From Bacteroidales bacterium (GTDB lineage: Bacteria; Bacteroidota; Bacteroidia; Bacteroidales; F082), in the NCBI GenBank assembly GCA_017553625.1, contig JAFZKP010000027.1:1-64000 (forward strand): a stretch of 64,000 bases of DNA. Reading direction: 5' to 3'. The notes beneath the pieces were generated by a model. That model ran no database searches, was not told where the DNA came from, and was given only the letters and a program-made list of their open reading frames with translations. Within the stretch, counting starts at the first letter, position 1, and every line of letters begins with the position of its first letter. The translations under genes and the position numbers were made by a program. Shown here piece after piece: positions 8,181-16,627 of this stretch.

Positions 8181-8972
8181 ATGATAGACTTAAAAAATAA
8201 AAACGCCCTCGTAACCGGTGCCAGTTCAGGCATCGGAGCAGCAATAGCACGCCGCCTCGCCAAGGAGAAATGCAACCTCTTCCTCACTGGACTGGGCGAG
8301 TCGCAGCTGCAGGAGACGAAGGAGATATGCGAGAAGGAAGGCATCAGCGTTTTTTACAAAGAATGTAACTTTGCCGAGTTCGAATCGATAGACGAACTCG
8401 TGAAAACCATAAAATCAACGGGCTTCAACATCGATTTGTATGTTCTTAACGCCGGCATCTCGCAACGCGACCGCGGATTAGAGACTGACTTCGCCATCGA
8501 CCAGAAGATAATGCAGGTGAACTACTGGAGCAGTGTTTATCTCATCAAGCAATTCAAGGACGAGATATTGGCTTCAAAACAGGTCAACATTTCGGTAACG
8601 ACTTCATTAGCAGGGCTTTTCGGTTTTCCGTTAAGGACTTCTTATTGCGCCTCAAAACACGCTTTGTTCGGATTCTTCGAGTCACTCGACCTCGAATATC
8701 CTAACATTCACGTCACTTTCCTCATCCCCGGACGCATCAACACTCCTATAAGCAAGAGCGCACTGATGGGCAACGGCGAGAAATACGCAAAGATGGACCC
8801 GGGGCAAGCCAAAGGGCTTGATGTGGACAAGGCGGCAGCACGCGCTGTCAAGGCGATAAAAAAACAGAAACACCGCAAACTCATCGGCAAAGGAGAGCTT
8901 CTCATGGCATATATTAATAGGTATATCCCATGGCTTTATTACAAAATCGCAAATAAAATTTCCCCAACATAA
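8181..8972 (+). CDS. Short-chain dehydrogenase/reductase
   Basis: 263 residues counted from the ATG at 8181; an in-frame TTG at 8163 overlaps the promoter and is rejected. SDR signatures are TGASSGIG (12-19), NAG (90-92), and catalytic Ser142, Tyr155 and Lys159 (YCASK). The C-terminus carries a hydrophobic patch (YINRYIPWLYYKIANK) suggesting membrane contact, as in DHRS7-like lipid reductases. It is divergent from the sphingolipid pair and coupled to the next gene by a TAATG overlap. A role in lipid metabolism, perhaps a second keto-lipid reductase, is inference from fold and position. Confidence 0.82.
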   Translation: MIDLKNKNALVTGASSGIGAAIARRLAKEKCNLFLTGLGESQLQETKEICEKEGISVFYKECNFAEFESIDELVKTIKSTGFNIDLYVLNAGISQRDRGLETDFAIDQKIMQVNYWSSVYLIKQFKDEILASKQVNISVTTSLAGLFGFPLRTSYCASKHALFGFFESLDLEYPNIHVTFLIPGRINTPISKSALMGNGEKYAKMDPGQAKGLDVDKAAARAVKAIKKQKHRKLIGKGELLMAYINRYIPWLYYKIANKISPT

Positions 8973-10042
8973 TGAAGAAAGAAAAAGAGAAAGTTATCTG
9001 TGGAATACAGCAGGTCGGAATCGGAGTCGAAGACCTCATGACGGCTTGGAAATGGTACAACCAGAATCTTAACATTGAAATTCCAATGGTTGACGACGAA
9101 GGTGTCGCGGAACGCATGCTTCCTTATACCGGAGGCAAGCCACAACCGAGACACGCCATCCTTGCCATTTCACAGCGCGGCGGCGGAGGACTGGAGATTT
9201 GGCAGCCTAAAGGACGCCAGGTGGTTTATCCTAAAGAGCCTCTGCGCCTCGGCGATTACGGCATCAACATCTGCAAGATAAAAGCCAAAGATGTGAAAGC
9301 CGCATGTAACTATTTCATTGACAACAGCATAGAAGTATTGAGCAAGATAAGCATCTCCCCTCTCGGACTTGAGCATTTCTACATGAAGGACCCATGGGGA
9401 AATATTTTTGAGATCGAGCAAGACGACTATTGTTTCATCAATGCCGACAAGCTCACTGGAGGCTCAAACGGCGTGGTGATTGGAGTGTCTGACATGGACA
9501 AATCCATCGAGTTCTACAGCAAACTCATTGATTACGACATCGTTGCATACGACAAAACCGATGTTTTCGACGATTTCTCAGATTTGCCTGGTGGAAAATG
9601 CAAGATACGCCGTGTTGAGCTGAAACGCTCGAAACCAGTCTGCGGTCCGCTCAGCGATTTGATGGGGAACTCACATATCGAACTGGTTCAAAACCTTGAG
9701 ATTGAAGGACATAAGACGCTCGAAGGCAGATGGTGGGGCGACCCCGGATTCATCCATCTTTGTTTCGATGTCCGCAATATGGACTTGGTGCAGAAAGCGG
9801 CGAAGGAACTGGGTCACGACTTCGTGTGCGACAGCGGCGACAACTTCGACATGGGCGACGCCAACGGACACTTTACATACGTTGAAGACCCAGACGGAAC
9901 GCTCATCGAGTTTGTCGAGACATTTAAAATCCCTGTAATAAGGAAGCTGGGAATTTCAATAAACCTTAAGAAAAGAGACGACTACAAGCCGTTGCCGAGA
10001 ATCATTACAAAGGCACTGCGGTTTATGAAAGTGGAATTTTAG
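8972..10042 (+). CDS. Two-module VOC family protein (glyoxalase/dioxygenase fold)
   Basis: 356 residues with two vicinal-oxygen-chelate modules. Module 1 (about 10-150) starts GIQQVGIGVEDLMTAWKWYNQNLN and ends HFYMKDPWGNIFEIEQD. Module 2 (about 165-318) starts VVIGVSDMDKSIEFYSKLIDYD and ends FTYVEDPDGTLIEFVETF. The DP-x-G-x-x-x-E endings supply the usual metal-binding Glu in each module, and GFIHLCFDV in module 2 supplies His. Such proteins bind a divalent metal and act as lyases, epimerases or extradiol dioxygenases, but the reaction cannot be assigned. Coupling to an SDR suggests a shared, possibly lipid, substrate. A terminator follows. Confidence 0.8.
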   Translation: MKKEKEKVICGIQQVGIGVEDLMTAWKWYNQNLNIEIPMVDDEGVAERMLPYTGGKPQPRHAILAISQRGGGGLEIWQPKGRQVVYPKEPLRLGDYGINICKIKAKDVKAACNYFIDNSIEVLSKISISPLGLEHFYMKDPWGNIFEIEQDDYCFINADKLTGGSNGVVIGVSDMDKSIEFYSKLIDYDIVAYDKTDVFDDFSDLPGGKCKIRRVELKRSKPVCGPLSDLMGNSHIELVQNLEIEGHKTLEGRWWGDPGFIHLCFDVRNMDLVQKAAKELGHDFVCDSGDNFDMGDANGHFTYVEDPDGTLIEFVETFKIPVIRKLGISINLKKRDDYKPLPRIITKALRFMKVEF

Positions 10043-10072
10043 TTAGGAGTTAGAAGTTTTTTATAAAAAAAT

Positions 10073-10098
10073 AAGCGCGAAATGAACATTTCGCGCTT
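10073..10098. terminator. Bidirectional terminator between VOC gene and ompH
   Basis: Perfect 12-bp stem AAGCGCGAAATG (10073-10084), two-base spacer, CATTTCGCGCTT (10087-10098), flanked by an A-run on the left and T-run on the right, so it can stop transcription from both converging genes. Confidence 0.88.
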
Positions 10099-10120
10099 TT
10101 AATTTTAACTGCTAACTTGA

Positions 10121-10630
10121 TTAGAGTCCCAATTTTTTCTTCACGTCGGCAGTGATGTCGATAGCGCTGTCGCCGATTGAGAGGACAACTGTCTTTTCAA
10201 ACACGTATGCCAGACCTTTTGCCTTCAAAACGTCGTCGATAGCGGTCTTGATCTTGTCAAGCATAGGCTTTGAAAGCTCTTCCTGCTTTGCAGCGAGGTC
10301 AGCCTCTGCACCAGCCTGGAACTCCTGGATTCTGCTCTGGAGATCCATGATTTCCTTTTCTTTTGACTGACGGAGGATATTCGACATTGTGGCTTCATTT
10401 GCCTGATAGTCTCTCAACTTGCTCTGATATTCTGTTGCCATTGCCTGAAGCTGTGCCTGAAGTTCGCTGTAATAAGCCTGCAAATCCTGCTGGATTTTTG
10501 CTCCTTCCGGCATCATGTCAATGATTGCTTGTGAGTCAACATAACCGATTTTCTGTCCCTGTGCGTTAGCTCCATAGCTTATGCCGAGTGCCAACACAAA
10601 CAAAACCAATACTTTAGCTAATTTTTTCAT
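10121..10630 (-). CDS. OmpH/Skp family periplasmic chaperone
   Basis: 169 residues. A signal peptide ending near YGANAQ-24 is followed by QKIGYVDSQAIIDMMPEGAKIQQDL, the standard OmpH/Skp entry strand, then a long amphipathic coiled coil (about 45-125, rich in Gln, Ala, Leu and Glu) and a C-terminal beta segment. Skp trimers hold unfolded outer-membrane proteins for BamA. It is the second of two tandem ompH genes downstream of bamA, the usual Bacteroidetes order, and a separate promoter lies in the 84-base gap before it. Confidence 0.92.
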   Translation of the reverse strand: MKKLAKVLVLFVLALGISYGANAQGQKIGYVDSQAIIDMMPEGAKIQQDLQAYYSELQAQLQAMATEYQSKLRDYQANEATMSNILRQSKEKEIMDLQSRIQEFQAGAEADLAAKQEELSKPMLDKIKTAIDDVLKAKGLAYVFEKTVVLSIGDSAIDITADVKKKLGL

Positions 10631-10663
10631 TTTTATTTAATTTAATTTTAATCTATTTTCGTG

Positions 10664-10697
10664 CAAAAATACTATTTTTTTTCATTAACAGGTCAAA
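10664..10697 (-). promoter_or_regulatory. Promoter for the distal ompH gene
   Basis: On the minus strand -33 TTTG (10694-10697) and -7 TATTTTTG (10664-10671) with a 22-base spacer, 33 bases upstream of the ATG at 10630. It lets the distal chaperone be made independently of the bamA operon. Confidence 0.65.
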
Positions 10698-10714
10698 TAA
10701 TTTAATATTTGGCA

Positions 10715-11353
10715 TTATTTCTTCTCGCCTCCGTCTTTCGGTGTCCTCGGTGACGACTTGCCGCCTCCGCCACTGTTTGATGCTGTGTTGGCAGCACGCT
10801 TGCGGTCGGCACGGCGCACCGTTTGCATCACATTGCCGATCTCATCAAGCACGTCATCGCTGATGTCGAACTTGTCGTTGCAGAACAAAATCGTTGTGCC
10901 GGCAGCCTTGTCAAAAACGAAAGAGTAGTTCTTGACTTGCGCGATTTGTGTGATGGCATTGTAAATCTTCTCCTGAATCGGCTGAATGAGCTCCACACGT
11001 TTTGTAAACAACTCCCCTTCCGGTCCGTAATACTGCATCTGAAGAGCGGTCAGCTCCTGTTCCTTGGCAGCGATGGCGTCTTCCTTTTTCTTCTTCATGT
11101 TGTCAGAAAGAAGCACCGATTCCGTCTGATACTCGCGTTGCATCTGGTCGAGCTTGTCACGCAAAGCCTTCAGTTCCTTCTGCCATTTCACCGACAGCTG
11201 GTTTATTTCCTCCTGAGCGTCGCCATATTCAGGAATATTCTGGAGAATATAATCTGTGTCGACGTATGCTATTTTTTGATTTCCCTGGGCGTTAGCTGCT
11301 GAAACGCCAAGAATCATAAAGAAAGCGAGCAATAATAATGTTTTAGTTTTCAT
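10715..11353 (-). CDS. OmpH/Skp family periplasmic chaperone with Gly/Lys-rich tail
   Basis: 212 residues. Signal peptide MKTKTLLLLAFFMILGVSAANAQ, then QKIAYVDTDYILQNIPEYGDAQEEINQL (OmpH entry) and a long coiled coil (about 45-130). Unlike its paralogue it ends in a low-complexity basic tail, SNSGGGGKSSPRTPKDGGEKK, which may contact the cell wall or LPS. It starts 29 bases after the bamA stop and is almost certainly co-transcribed with it, consistent with chaperone delivery to the BAM machine. Role by family; the tail's function is unknown. Confidence 0.92.
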   Translation of the reverse strand: MKTKTLLLLAFFMILGVSAANAQGNQKIAYVDTDYILQNIPEYGDAQEEINQLSVKWQKELKALRDKLDQMQREYQTESVLLSDNMKKKKEDAIAAKEQELTALQMQYYGPEGELFTKRVELIQPIQEKIYNAITQIAQVKNYSFVFDKAAGTTILFCNDKFDISDDVLDEIGNVMQTVRRADRKRAANTASNSGGGGKSSPRTPKDGGEKK

Positions 11354-11382
11354 ATCAATTTATCTTTTAATTCAAAATCATT

Positions 11383-14040
11383 TTAGTCAATTGAGCCGCC
11401 TATTGAGAAGTGGAACTGGCTTCCTGCGGCGTCGCTTGCGCCAGGCACCTCGTCGAAACCGTAGCCCCAGTCGAGACCGAGCATACCGAACATCGGCAGA
11501 TAGATTCTCACGCCGAGACCTGCTGAACGGTAGAGGTCGAACGGGTTGAACTTGTCGAATCCGAGCCAGCAGTTACCTGCCTCCACGAATGTCAGGGCGA
11601 AGATGGTCGCCGACGGGTTCAAGGTAAGAGGATAACGGAGCTCCATCGTATATTTCGCGAAGATATTACCGCCCTCGTTACTGTTCAGCGTATATGTCGG
11701 GGTCAATGCGGTGTTGGCGTAGCCTCGCATACCGATAAGCTCACGTCCGTCGAAGTTATACGAGCCGGTGAGTCCGTCGCCGCCGAGGCAGAAACGCTGG
11801 AATGGCGTGACACCTATAGCAGGGTTGTAATAGCCGAGCAAACCGAAGCGGGCACGTGTCATGAGGACGAGCTTGTCGGCAAGCTCAGTGTACATCGCCG
11901 CCTTGAACTTCCATTTATGGAACTCAACCCAATGGAATTTCGCGTCCTCACGCTCATCGACATCGGAATATTCCTTGTCATAATCGACAGGGTTGAAGAT
12001 AGAATATGGTGGCGTAACCTCAAGAGACAGAACGAATTCCGAGCCATAACGAGGATAAATCGGGTGGCTGGTGGAGTTACGTCCGAATGTAATGTTATAT
12101 CCGATAAGGTTGAAATCGCCGTTACCCGTTCCGAAATTGAAAATCGACTTATAGTTGCTGAGCGAATAACGAATCAAATTGATGCCGTTGTAAAGTGTGA
12201 AAAAGTCATCAGGCCATTTGAGACGTGTTCCGATACCCGCGGAGATACCGGTCTGGCGGAAATAACCAGTAACGGTTGTGTAAATGTTCTTATAAGCCGA
12301 ATGATACACCGACACCGTCAATGAGTTCGGGCGTTTGCCGCCGAGCCAAGGCTCAGTGAACGTCACGCCGTAGTTGATATAAGTCGTTCCGTAGGTTTGA
12401 ATCCTGAACGATAGCTTTTGTCCGTCGCCAGAAGGTATCGGGCGCCAAGCGTCTTTTTTGAGGAAGTTCCTCAGCGACACGTTGTTGAGGTTCAAGCCCA
12501 AAGAAAGCATGAGTCTGTTATAGCCCCAGCCTGCCGAAAGCTCAATCTGGTCGTTCGGTGTCTCTTCCACGACGTAGTTGATGTCGACGGTGCCGTCAGC
12601 CGGGTCCGGCTTGATGTCAGGCGTCAGCTTCTGGGCATCGAAATACTGCAAAGCCGAGAGCTCGCGTATGGTTCTGATGATGTCGCTGCGGCTGTAGAGC
12701 TGTCCAGGGCGCGTGTACATCTCACGGATAATGATGCGGTCGTTGGTCTTGGTATTACCCTTCACCGTCACACGTTTGATGGTCGCCTGATCGCCCTCCG
12801 ACATCCTCATCTCTATGTCAATGGTATCGTTTTCTACTCTAACTTCAACAGGATCAACGCGGAAGAAAAGATAACCGTCATCCATATACAACGAAGATAT
12901 ATCGTAACCGCCTTCGGTGTAATTGAGGTTTTTCTCAAGAAGCTCCTGATTGTAAACGTCGCCTCTTCTGATTCCGAGCACTTTGTTAAGGGTAGCGGTG
13001 TCGTATTTTGTGTTACCAACCCACGTTATATCTCCGAAATAATATTTGTTTCCTTCATAAATATCAAGGCTGATGCCAATATTCCTGTCATCCATAACGT
13101 AGACGGAATCCTTTACAATCTTCGCGTCTCTATAGCCTTTCTCATTGTATTTCTTGATGATAAGCTCCTTGTCAGACTCGAAATTATTTTCATTATAACG
13201 CGACGCCTTGAAAATCCTTGGGCGGATATTCTCAGTGAAATACCACACCACTTCTTCTTCAGCTTCAACAGGTCTTAATGTCACAAGATCCCAGATGGTG
13301 TTGACGAAAGATGCTCCAAGCGGTCTCAGCGGGTCGAATTTGCCTCTGCGCTTTGTCTCCTTCATAGCCGAACGCACCTGAATATCGGTAAGGACTTCAT
13401 TGTTGTTGACAACAATCTCGCCGATGCGAACCTTATGCTTTTTATCAACATTTATTATGATTGAAACGTAATTATCCATTGTGGTGTCAGGCACCGGTGT
13501 CATCTTGACTTCAGTGTTCAGGAAGCCTTTTTCAGCAAAATAATCCTTGACAATCTTTTTCGTCTTGTTGTAGGTGTGTTCTGTCGCCACGTCGCCGCGG
13601 GTCAGGTTGATTTTCTTTCTCAGATCCTCCGCCTCAGATTTCTTTACGCCTTTGAAAGAGAACTTGCTGATTCTCGGGCGTTCTTTCATGTCAATATTCA
13701 GGAATATTTTTCCTGCAACTTTTTGAGTATAAGTGATTTGAATATCTTCAAAGAGACCTTGTTCCCATAATTTCCTGATTGCGTCGGTAATCTTGTCTCC
13801 AGGAACCTTCACCGTCATTCCGACACGCAGTCCAGATAGCATCACCACCACAGCAGGGTCGACAAACTCCACGCCTGTCACCGTGATACCTCCGATTTCA
13901 TATTCCCGAGGGAACGAGTAGTCTACATCAGAAAGGTCGTTTCCGACTTGTATTTGTGCTGTTGCGACTCCGTTTGTCATGATGGAGACCCAGCATAACA
14001 TTACGGATGCAAATATTAAAAACCTTTTCAAAAAAGTCAT
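11383..14040 (-). CDS. bamA: BamA, outer-membrane protein assembly factor
   Basis: 885 residues from the ATG at 14038-14040. The frame is open to 14088, but that extension overlaps uppS and the ATG at 14040 begins a proper signal peptide (MTFLKRFLIFASVMLCWVS...VATAQ). Five POTRA domains are suggested from about 35 to 470 by repeated G-x-x-x-F motifs (EIGGITVTGVEFVD, ISKFSFKGVKKSEAE, KVRIGEIVVNNNEVL, YYFGDITWVGNTKYDT, ATIKRVTVKGNTKTND). The C-terminal 16-strand barrel (about 500-885) carries Omp85 signatures such as RLGGDGLTGSYNF-like FCLGGDGLTGSYNFDG and a terminal strand ending in IGGSID. It inserts beta-barrel proteins into the outer membrane. Sits in the conserved uppS-bamA-ompH order. Confidence 0.95.
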   Translation of the reverse strand: MTFLKRFLIFASVMLCWVSIMTNGVATAQIQVGNDLSDVDYSFPREYEIGGITVTGVEFVDPAVVVMLSGLRVGMTVKVPGDKITDAIRKLWEQGLFEDIQITYTQKVAGKIFLNIDMKERPRISKFSFKGVKKSEAEDLRKKINLTRGDVATEHTYNKTKKIVKDYFAEKGFLNTEVKMTPVPDTTMDNYVSIIINVDKKHKVRIGEIVVNNNEVLTDIQVRSAMKETKRRGKFDPLRPLGASFVNTIWDLVTLRPVEAEEEVVWYFTENIRPRIFKASRYNENNFESDKELIIKKYNEKGYRDAKIVKDSVYVMDDRNIGISLDIYEGNKYYFGDITWVGNTKYDTATLNKVLGIRRGDVYNQELLEKNLNYTEGGYDISSLYMDDGYLFFRVDPVEVRVENDTIDIEMRMSEGDQATIKRVTVKGNTKTNDRIIIREMYTRPGQLYSRSDIIRTIRELSALQYFDAQKLTPDIKPDPADGTVDINYVVEETPNDQIELSAGWGYNRLMLSLGLNLNNVSLRNFLKKDAWRPIPSGDGQKLSFRIQTYGTTYINYGVTFTEPWLGGKRPNSLTVSVYHSAYKNIYTTVTGYFRQTGISAGIGTRLKWPDDFFTLYNGINLIRYSLSNYKSIFNFGTGNGDFNLIGYNITFGRNSTSHPIYPRYGSEFVLSLEVTPPYSIFNPVDYDKEYSDVDEREDAKFHWVEFHKWKFKAAMYTELADKLVLMTRARFGLLGYYNPAIGVTPFQRFCLGGDGLTGSYNFDGRELIGMRGYANTALTPTYTLNSNEGGNIFAKYTMELRYPLTLNPSATIFALTFVEAGNCWLGFDKFNPFDLYRSAGLGVRIYLPMFGMLGLDWGYGFDEVPGASDAAGSQFHFSIGGSID

Positions 14041-14044
14041 TTTC

Positions 14045-14791
14045 TTACTTTTTAATTTGTTCACTTGTCTTTCCGAACCTGCGTTCACGCTTTTGATAAT
14101 CGATTATCGCCTCATAAAGATCTTCCTTGGAGAATTCAGGCCAGTATTTCTTTGTAAAATACAGCTCCGAATAGGCTATCTGCCAAAGCAGGTAGTTGCT
14201 GATCCTCTCCTCGCCGCTTGTGCGGATAAGAAGGTCGGGGTCGGGCATTCCAGCCGTTGCCAAATGATTGTTTATCAACGACTCATCAACATCTTCAGGG
14301 TTTATCTTCCCTTCTTTGACTTCCGTTGCAATGTCTTTCACCATCTTCGTCAACTCCCAGCGGCTTGAATAGCTGAGACACAATGTCAGCGTCATGCGGG
14401 TATTGTTTTTCGTGTTGTCGATGGCATACATCAAAGCGTCGTACTGTGATTTCGGGAGACGTTTCAAATCGCCGATTGCATTAAGGCGTATATTATTATC
14501 GTTAAGTGTCTTAAGTTCATTTTTCAAAGCATTGGCGAGCAACGACATCAGAGCGTCGACCTCAAATGAAGAGCGGTTCCAGTTCTCCGTTGAGAAAGCG
14601 TACAAAGTAAGATATTTGACGCCGAGTTCTGCACACGCCTCGGTGGTGTTACGCACCGCGTCGACGCCATGCTGATGCCCGAAGACACGCATTTTACCCT
14701 GTTGTTTCGCCCAACGTCCGTTCCCGTCCATGATGACGGCTATATGTTGTGGAAGACGTTCTGCTATTATCTTATCTTTAAGGCTCTCCAT
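14045..14791 (-). CDS. uppS: Isoprenyl transferase (undecaprenyl diphosphate synthase)
   Basis: 248 residues. Cis-prenyltransferase that builds the C55 lipid carrier for cell-wall and surface glycan synthesis. Diagnostic motifs are [15 protein letters not shown] (catalytic Asp in MDGNGRWA near residue 22), [24 protein letters not shown] (replacing the common NYGGR-type segment) and [23 protein letters not shown], which binds isopentenyl diphosphate. Length is normal for the family. It lies three bases after the porin-like gene stop and four bases before bamA, so it is in the same operon. Confidence 0.96.
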   Translation of the reverse strand: MESLKDKIIAERLPQHIAVIMDGNGRWAKQQGKMRVFGHQHGVDAVRNTTEACAELGVKYLTLYAFSTENWNRSSFEVDALMSLLANALKNELKTLNDNNIRLNAIGDLKRLPKSQYDALMYAIDNTKNNTRMTLTLCLSYSSRWELTKMVKDIATEVKEGKINPEDVDESLINNHLATAGMPDPDLLIRTSGEERISNYLLWQIAYSELYFTKKYWPEFSKEDLYEAIIDYQKRERRFGKTSEQIKK

Positions 14792-14794
14792 CTT

Positions 14795-15658
14795 CTAATA
14801 ATATTTAAACGATTTGTTTTCACCCGCGTCGCAAACTGATTTCTTCGGCACGACAAACTTATAAACCAAGGAGACATTAAGGTATCCGAACCAGTCATTG
14901 TTATTTTTGTTGCCTCTTTGGATATATTTTATTTTATTGGCGCCGGATTCATCCGTCGTAAAACCTGTCGGATCGCTGTAATGCACAAACGGCTGGTCTT
15001 CCGCATCGTCGTAGGTCGGATAATAAGCGTGGCAATCGTCGAGCCAGTCGGTGAAGGTCATGTCCATCCTCCATTCAAAAGCGATGCCCGTTCTCTTAGT
15101 AAGGCTGTATTTCACTCCCACTCCAAAAGGTATCGATGCGGAGATTTTGTTGTATTTCTTTGTCCCGTCAGCGATTCCCCTTTCGTAATCGACATCAGTG
15201 AGCACCCTGCAAAGCTCTGTGCCGTCCTCCGCCTTCGGGTTAAATGTAAATACGGAAATCCCGCCAAAAATATACGTGGACCAATATGTTCGTCCGCTTC
15301 CAGTAAAATAATCCAGGAAATTAAACTCCGCTATCAGGGCGAAGTCGTTCACATTTGTCTTAAATGAAAGTCCGCGTTCCGGGCGGTATTTTGCGACAGC
15401 GTCGCTGCCAGCCAATGGCAGGTACGAATAAGCAAAACGGAAAGCCCATCTGGTGTTTTCATAATATCTGAACACCAAGCCACCGCCCAGACGGCTCTGA
15501 CTAAACGGCTTGTTCGGGTTGATGTCGCCCATGTAATAAGACAATCCAGCCGAGGCACCCACTTCATAAATCTGCGCCTTGGTCTTCAATGCAGCGCCAA
15601 AAAGCCCCAGCAAAAGGGCAATTGTCGCAATCAAATAAAACCTCTTACAGCTCTTCAT
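14795..15658 (-). CDS. DUF6089-type outer-membrane beta-barrel protein
   Basis: 287 residues from the ATG at 15658. The frame is open further to 15694, but the first 12 residues (RNVRKDKR) are not signal-like and overlap a promoter. From Met at 15658 a signal peptide (MKSCKRFYLIATIALLLGLFG...KAQ) leads into IYEVGASAGLSYYMGDINPNKPF, the recognisable start of the DUF6089 family that sits between nadK and uppS in many Bacteroidetes. Alternating strands and aromatic girdles (FRYYENTRWAFRFAYSYL, YLNVSLVYKFVV) predict a small barrel. Conserved synteny suggests an envelope role; no activity is known. Confidence 0.85.
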   Translation of the reverse strand: MKSCKRFYLIATIALLLGLFGAALKTKAQIYEVGASAGLSYYMGDINPNKPFSQSRLGGGLVFRYYENTRWAFRFAYSYLPLAGSDAVAKYRPERGLSFKTNVNDFALIAEFNFLDYFTGSGRTYWSTYIFGGISVFTFNPKAEDGTELCRVLTDVDYERGIADGTKKYNKISASIPFGVGVKYSLTKRTGIAFEWRMDMTFTDWLDDCHAYYPTYDDAEDQPFVHYSDPTGFTTDESGANKIKYIQRGNKNNNDWFGYLNVSLVYKFVVPKKSVCDAGENKSFKYY

Positions 15659-15682
15659 CCGTTTGTCTTTTCTTACATTTCT

Positions 15683-15699
15683 ACAAAAGTACAAAAATA
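15683..15699 (-). promoter_or_regulatory. Two overlapping -7 boxes before the DUF6089 gene
   Basis: Minus-strand TATTTTTG (15692-15699) and TACTTTTG (15683-15690) both match TAnnTTTG, 24-33 bases before the preferred ATG at 15658. They suggest an internal promoter driving DUF6089-uppS-bamA-ompH separately from nadK. Confidence 0.55.
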
Positions 15700-15730
15700 C
15701 AATATTTTTTTGAAACGATTGTATTTTTTT

Positions 15731-16609
15731 TTAATTTCTGACATCGTTACCCCAAAGAAGTTTCTTCCTGATAGCTTCAAAGAAATCTTTCCCCGGCAAT
15801 TTAACCATATTGAAGCAGAAATCAGCCTTTTTCACTTCAAGTTCTAACGTCCTGTCAACCAATTTAGTACGAGAGTCAAGACTAAGGTCGTAGGCATCAC
15901 AGCGTCCGTCGACTTTTATCTTCACCACACTTTTGTCTGATATAACGACGGGACGTACGCTTAAATTGTGTGCGGAGATAGGAGTTATCAAAAAACTGTC
16001 ATTATTTGGCGCCACAATAGGTCCGCCCGCGCTCAGCGAATAAGCCGTGGAGCCCGTTGGTGTCGCCAGAATGATACCGTCAGCCCAATACGTATTAAGC
16101 AGTTTGTCATCGACAAAAACCTGTATCACGATGAGGCTGCTGCCGTCTTTACGCATGACACTCAACTCGTTAAGGGCAAAATTTATGCCTTTGAAGCGAC
16201 CTTCCTCTCCCACGAGTTCGAGCAGCGAGCGCTTCTCCACTTCGTAATTCCCGTTCAGAATCATATTCACCGCATCAAGAGTCTCCTTTGAAGAAACACT
16301 TGACAGGAAACCCAGTCGGCCCATATTGATTCCGAGCACAGGGATACCCGTGTCGCGCACGAACTCCAACGAATCGAGCATCGTTCCGTCGCCGCCGAAA
16401 GAGAACAACACGTCTGCCCTGCCCTTCAGCTGTTCATAAGAGTTAAAAGCGTGAAATTCAACATCTTCCGAAGCGCATCTTTTGATGTCGCTCAAAAAGC
16501 CAGAATACACGACAATCTCAGTGCCGGCGTTTTTCAAAACGCTCAAGACTTCTTTCACAAGTCCGTCATAATCAGGGCCGAACCCTCTTCCGTACAAGGC
16601 TATTTTCAT
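15731..16609 (-). CDS. nadK: NAD kinase
   Basis: 292 residues. Phosphorylates NAD to NADP in the cytosol. The GGDGT motif (FSFGGDGTMLDSLE, about 71-84) carries the catalytic Asp; NE in FALNELSVMRKDG (about 146) and the TPTGSTAYSLSAGGPIV segment (about 184-200) bind NAD and complete the site. Length is normal for bacterial NadK. It starts 18 bases after the Omp85-like gene stop and belongs to the conserved block of envelope genes. Confidence 0.97.
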   Translation of the reverse strand: MKIALYGRGFGPDYDGLVKEVLSVLKNAGTEIVVYSGFLSDIKRCASEDVEFHAFNSYEQLKGRADVLFSFGGDGTMLDSLEFVRDTGIPVLGINMGRLGFLSSVSSKETLDAVNMILNGNYEVEKRSLLELVGEEGRFKGINFALNELSVMRKDGSSLIVIQVFVDDKLLNTYWADGIILATPTGSTAYSLSAGGPIVAPNNDSFLITPISAHNLSVRPVVISDKSVVKIKVDGRCDAYDLSLDSRTKLVDRTLELEVKKADFCFNMVKLPGKDFFEAIRKKLLWGNDVRN

Positions 16610-16627
16610 AATAACAAGTTTTTCATA

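Noticed and set aside
12418-13278. 286-codon open frame opposite bamA
   Set aside because: Antisense shadow; bamA has clear POTRA domains and barrel in the other strand.
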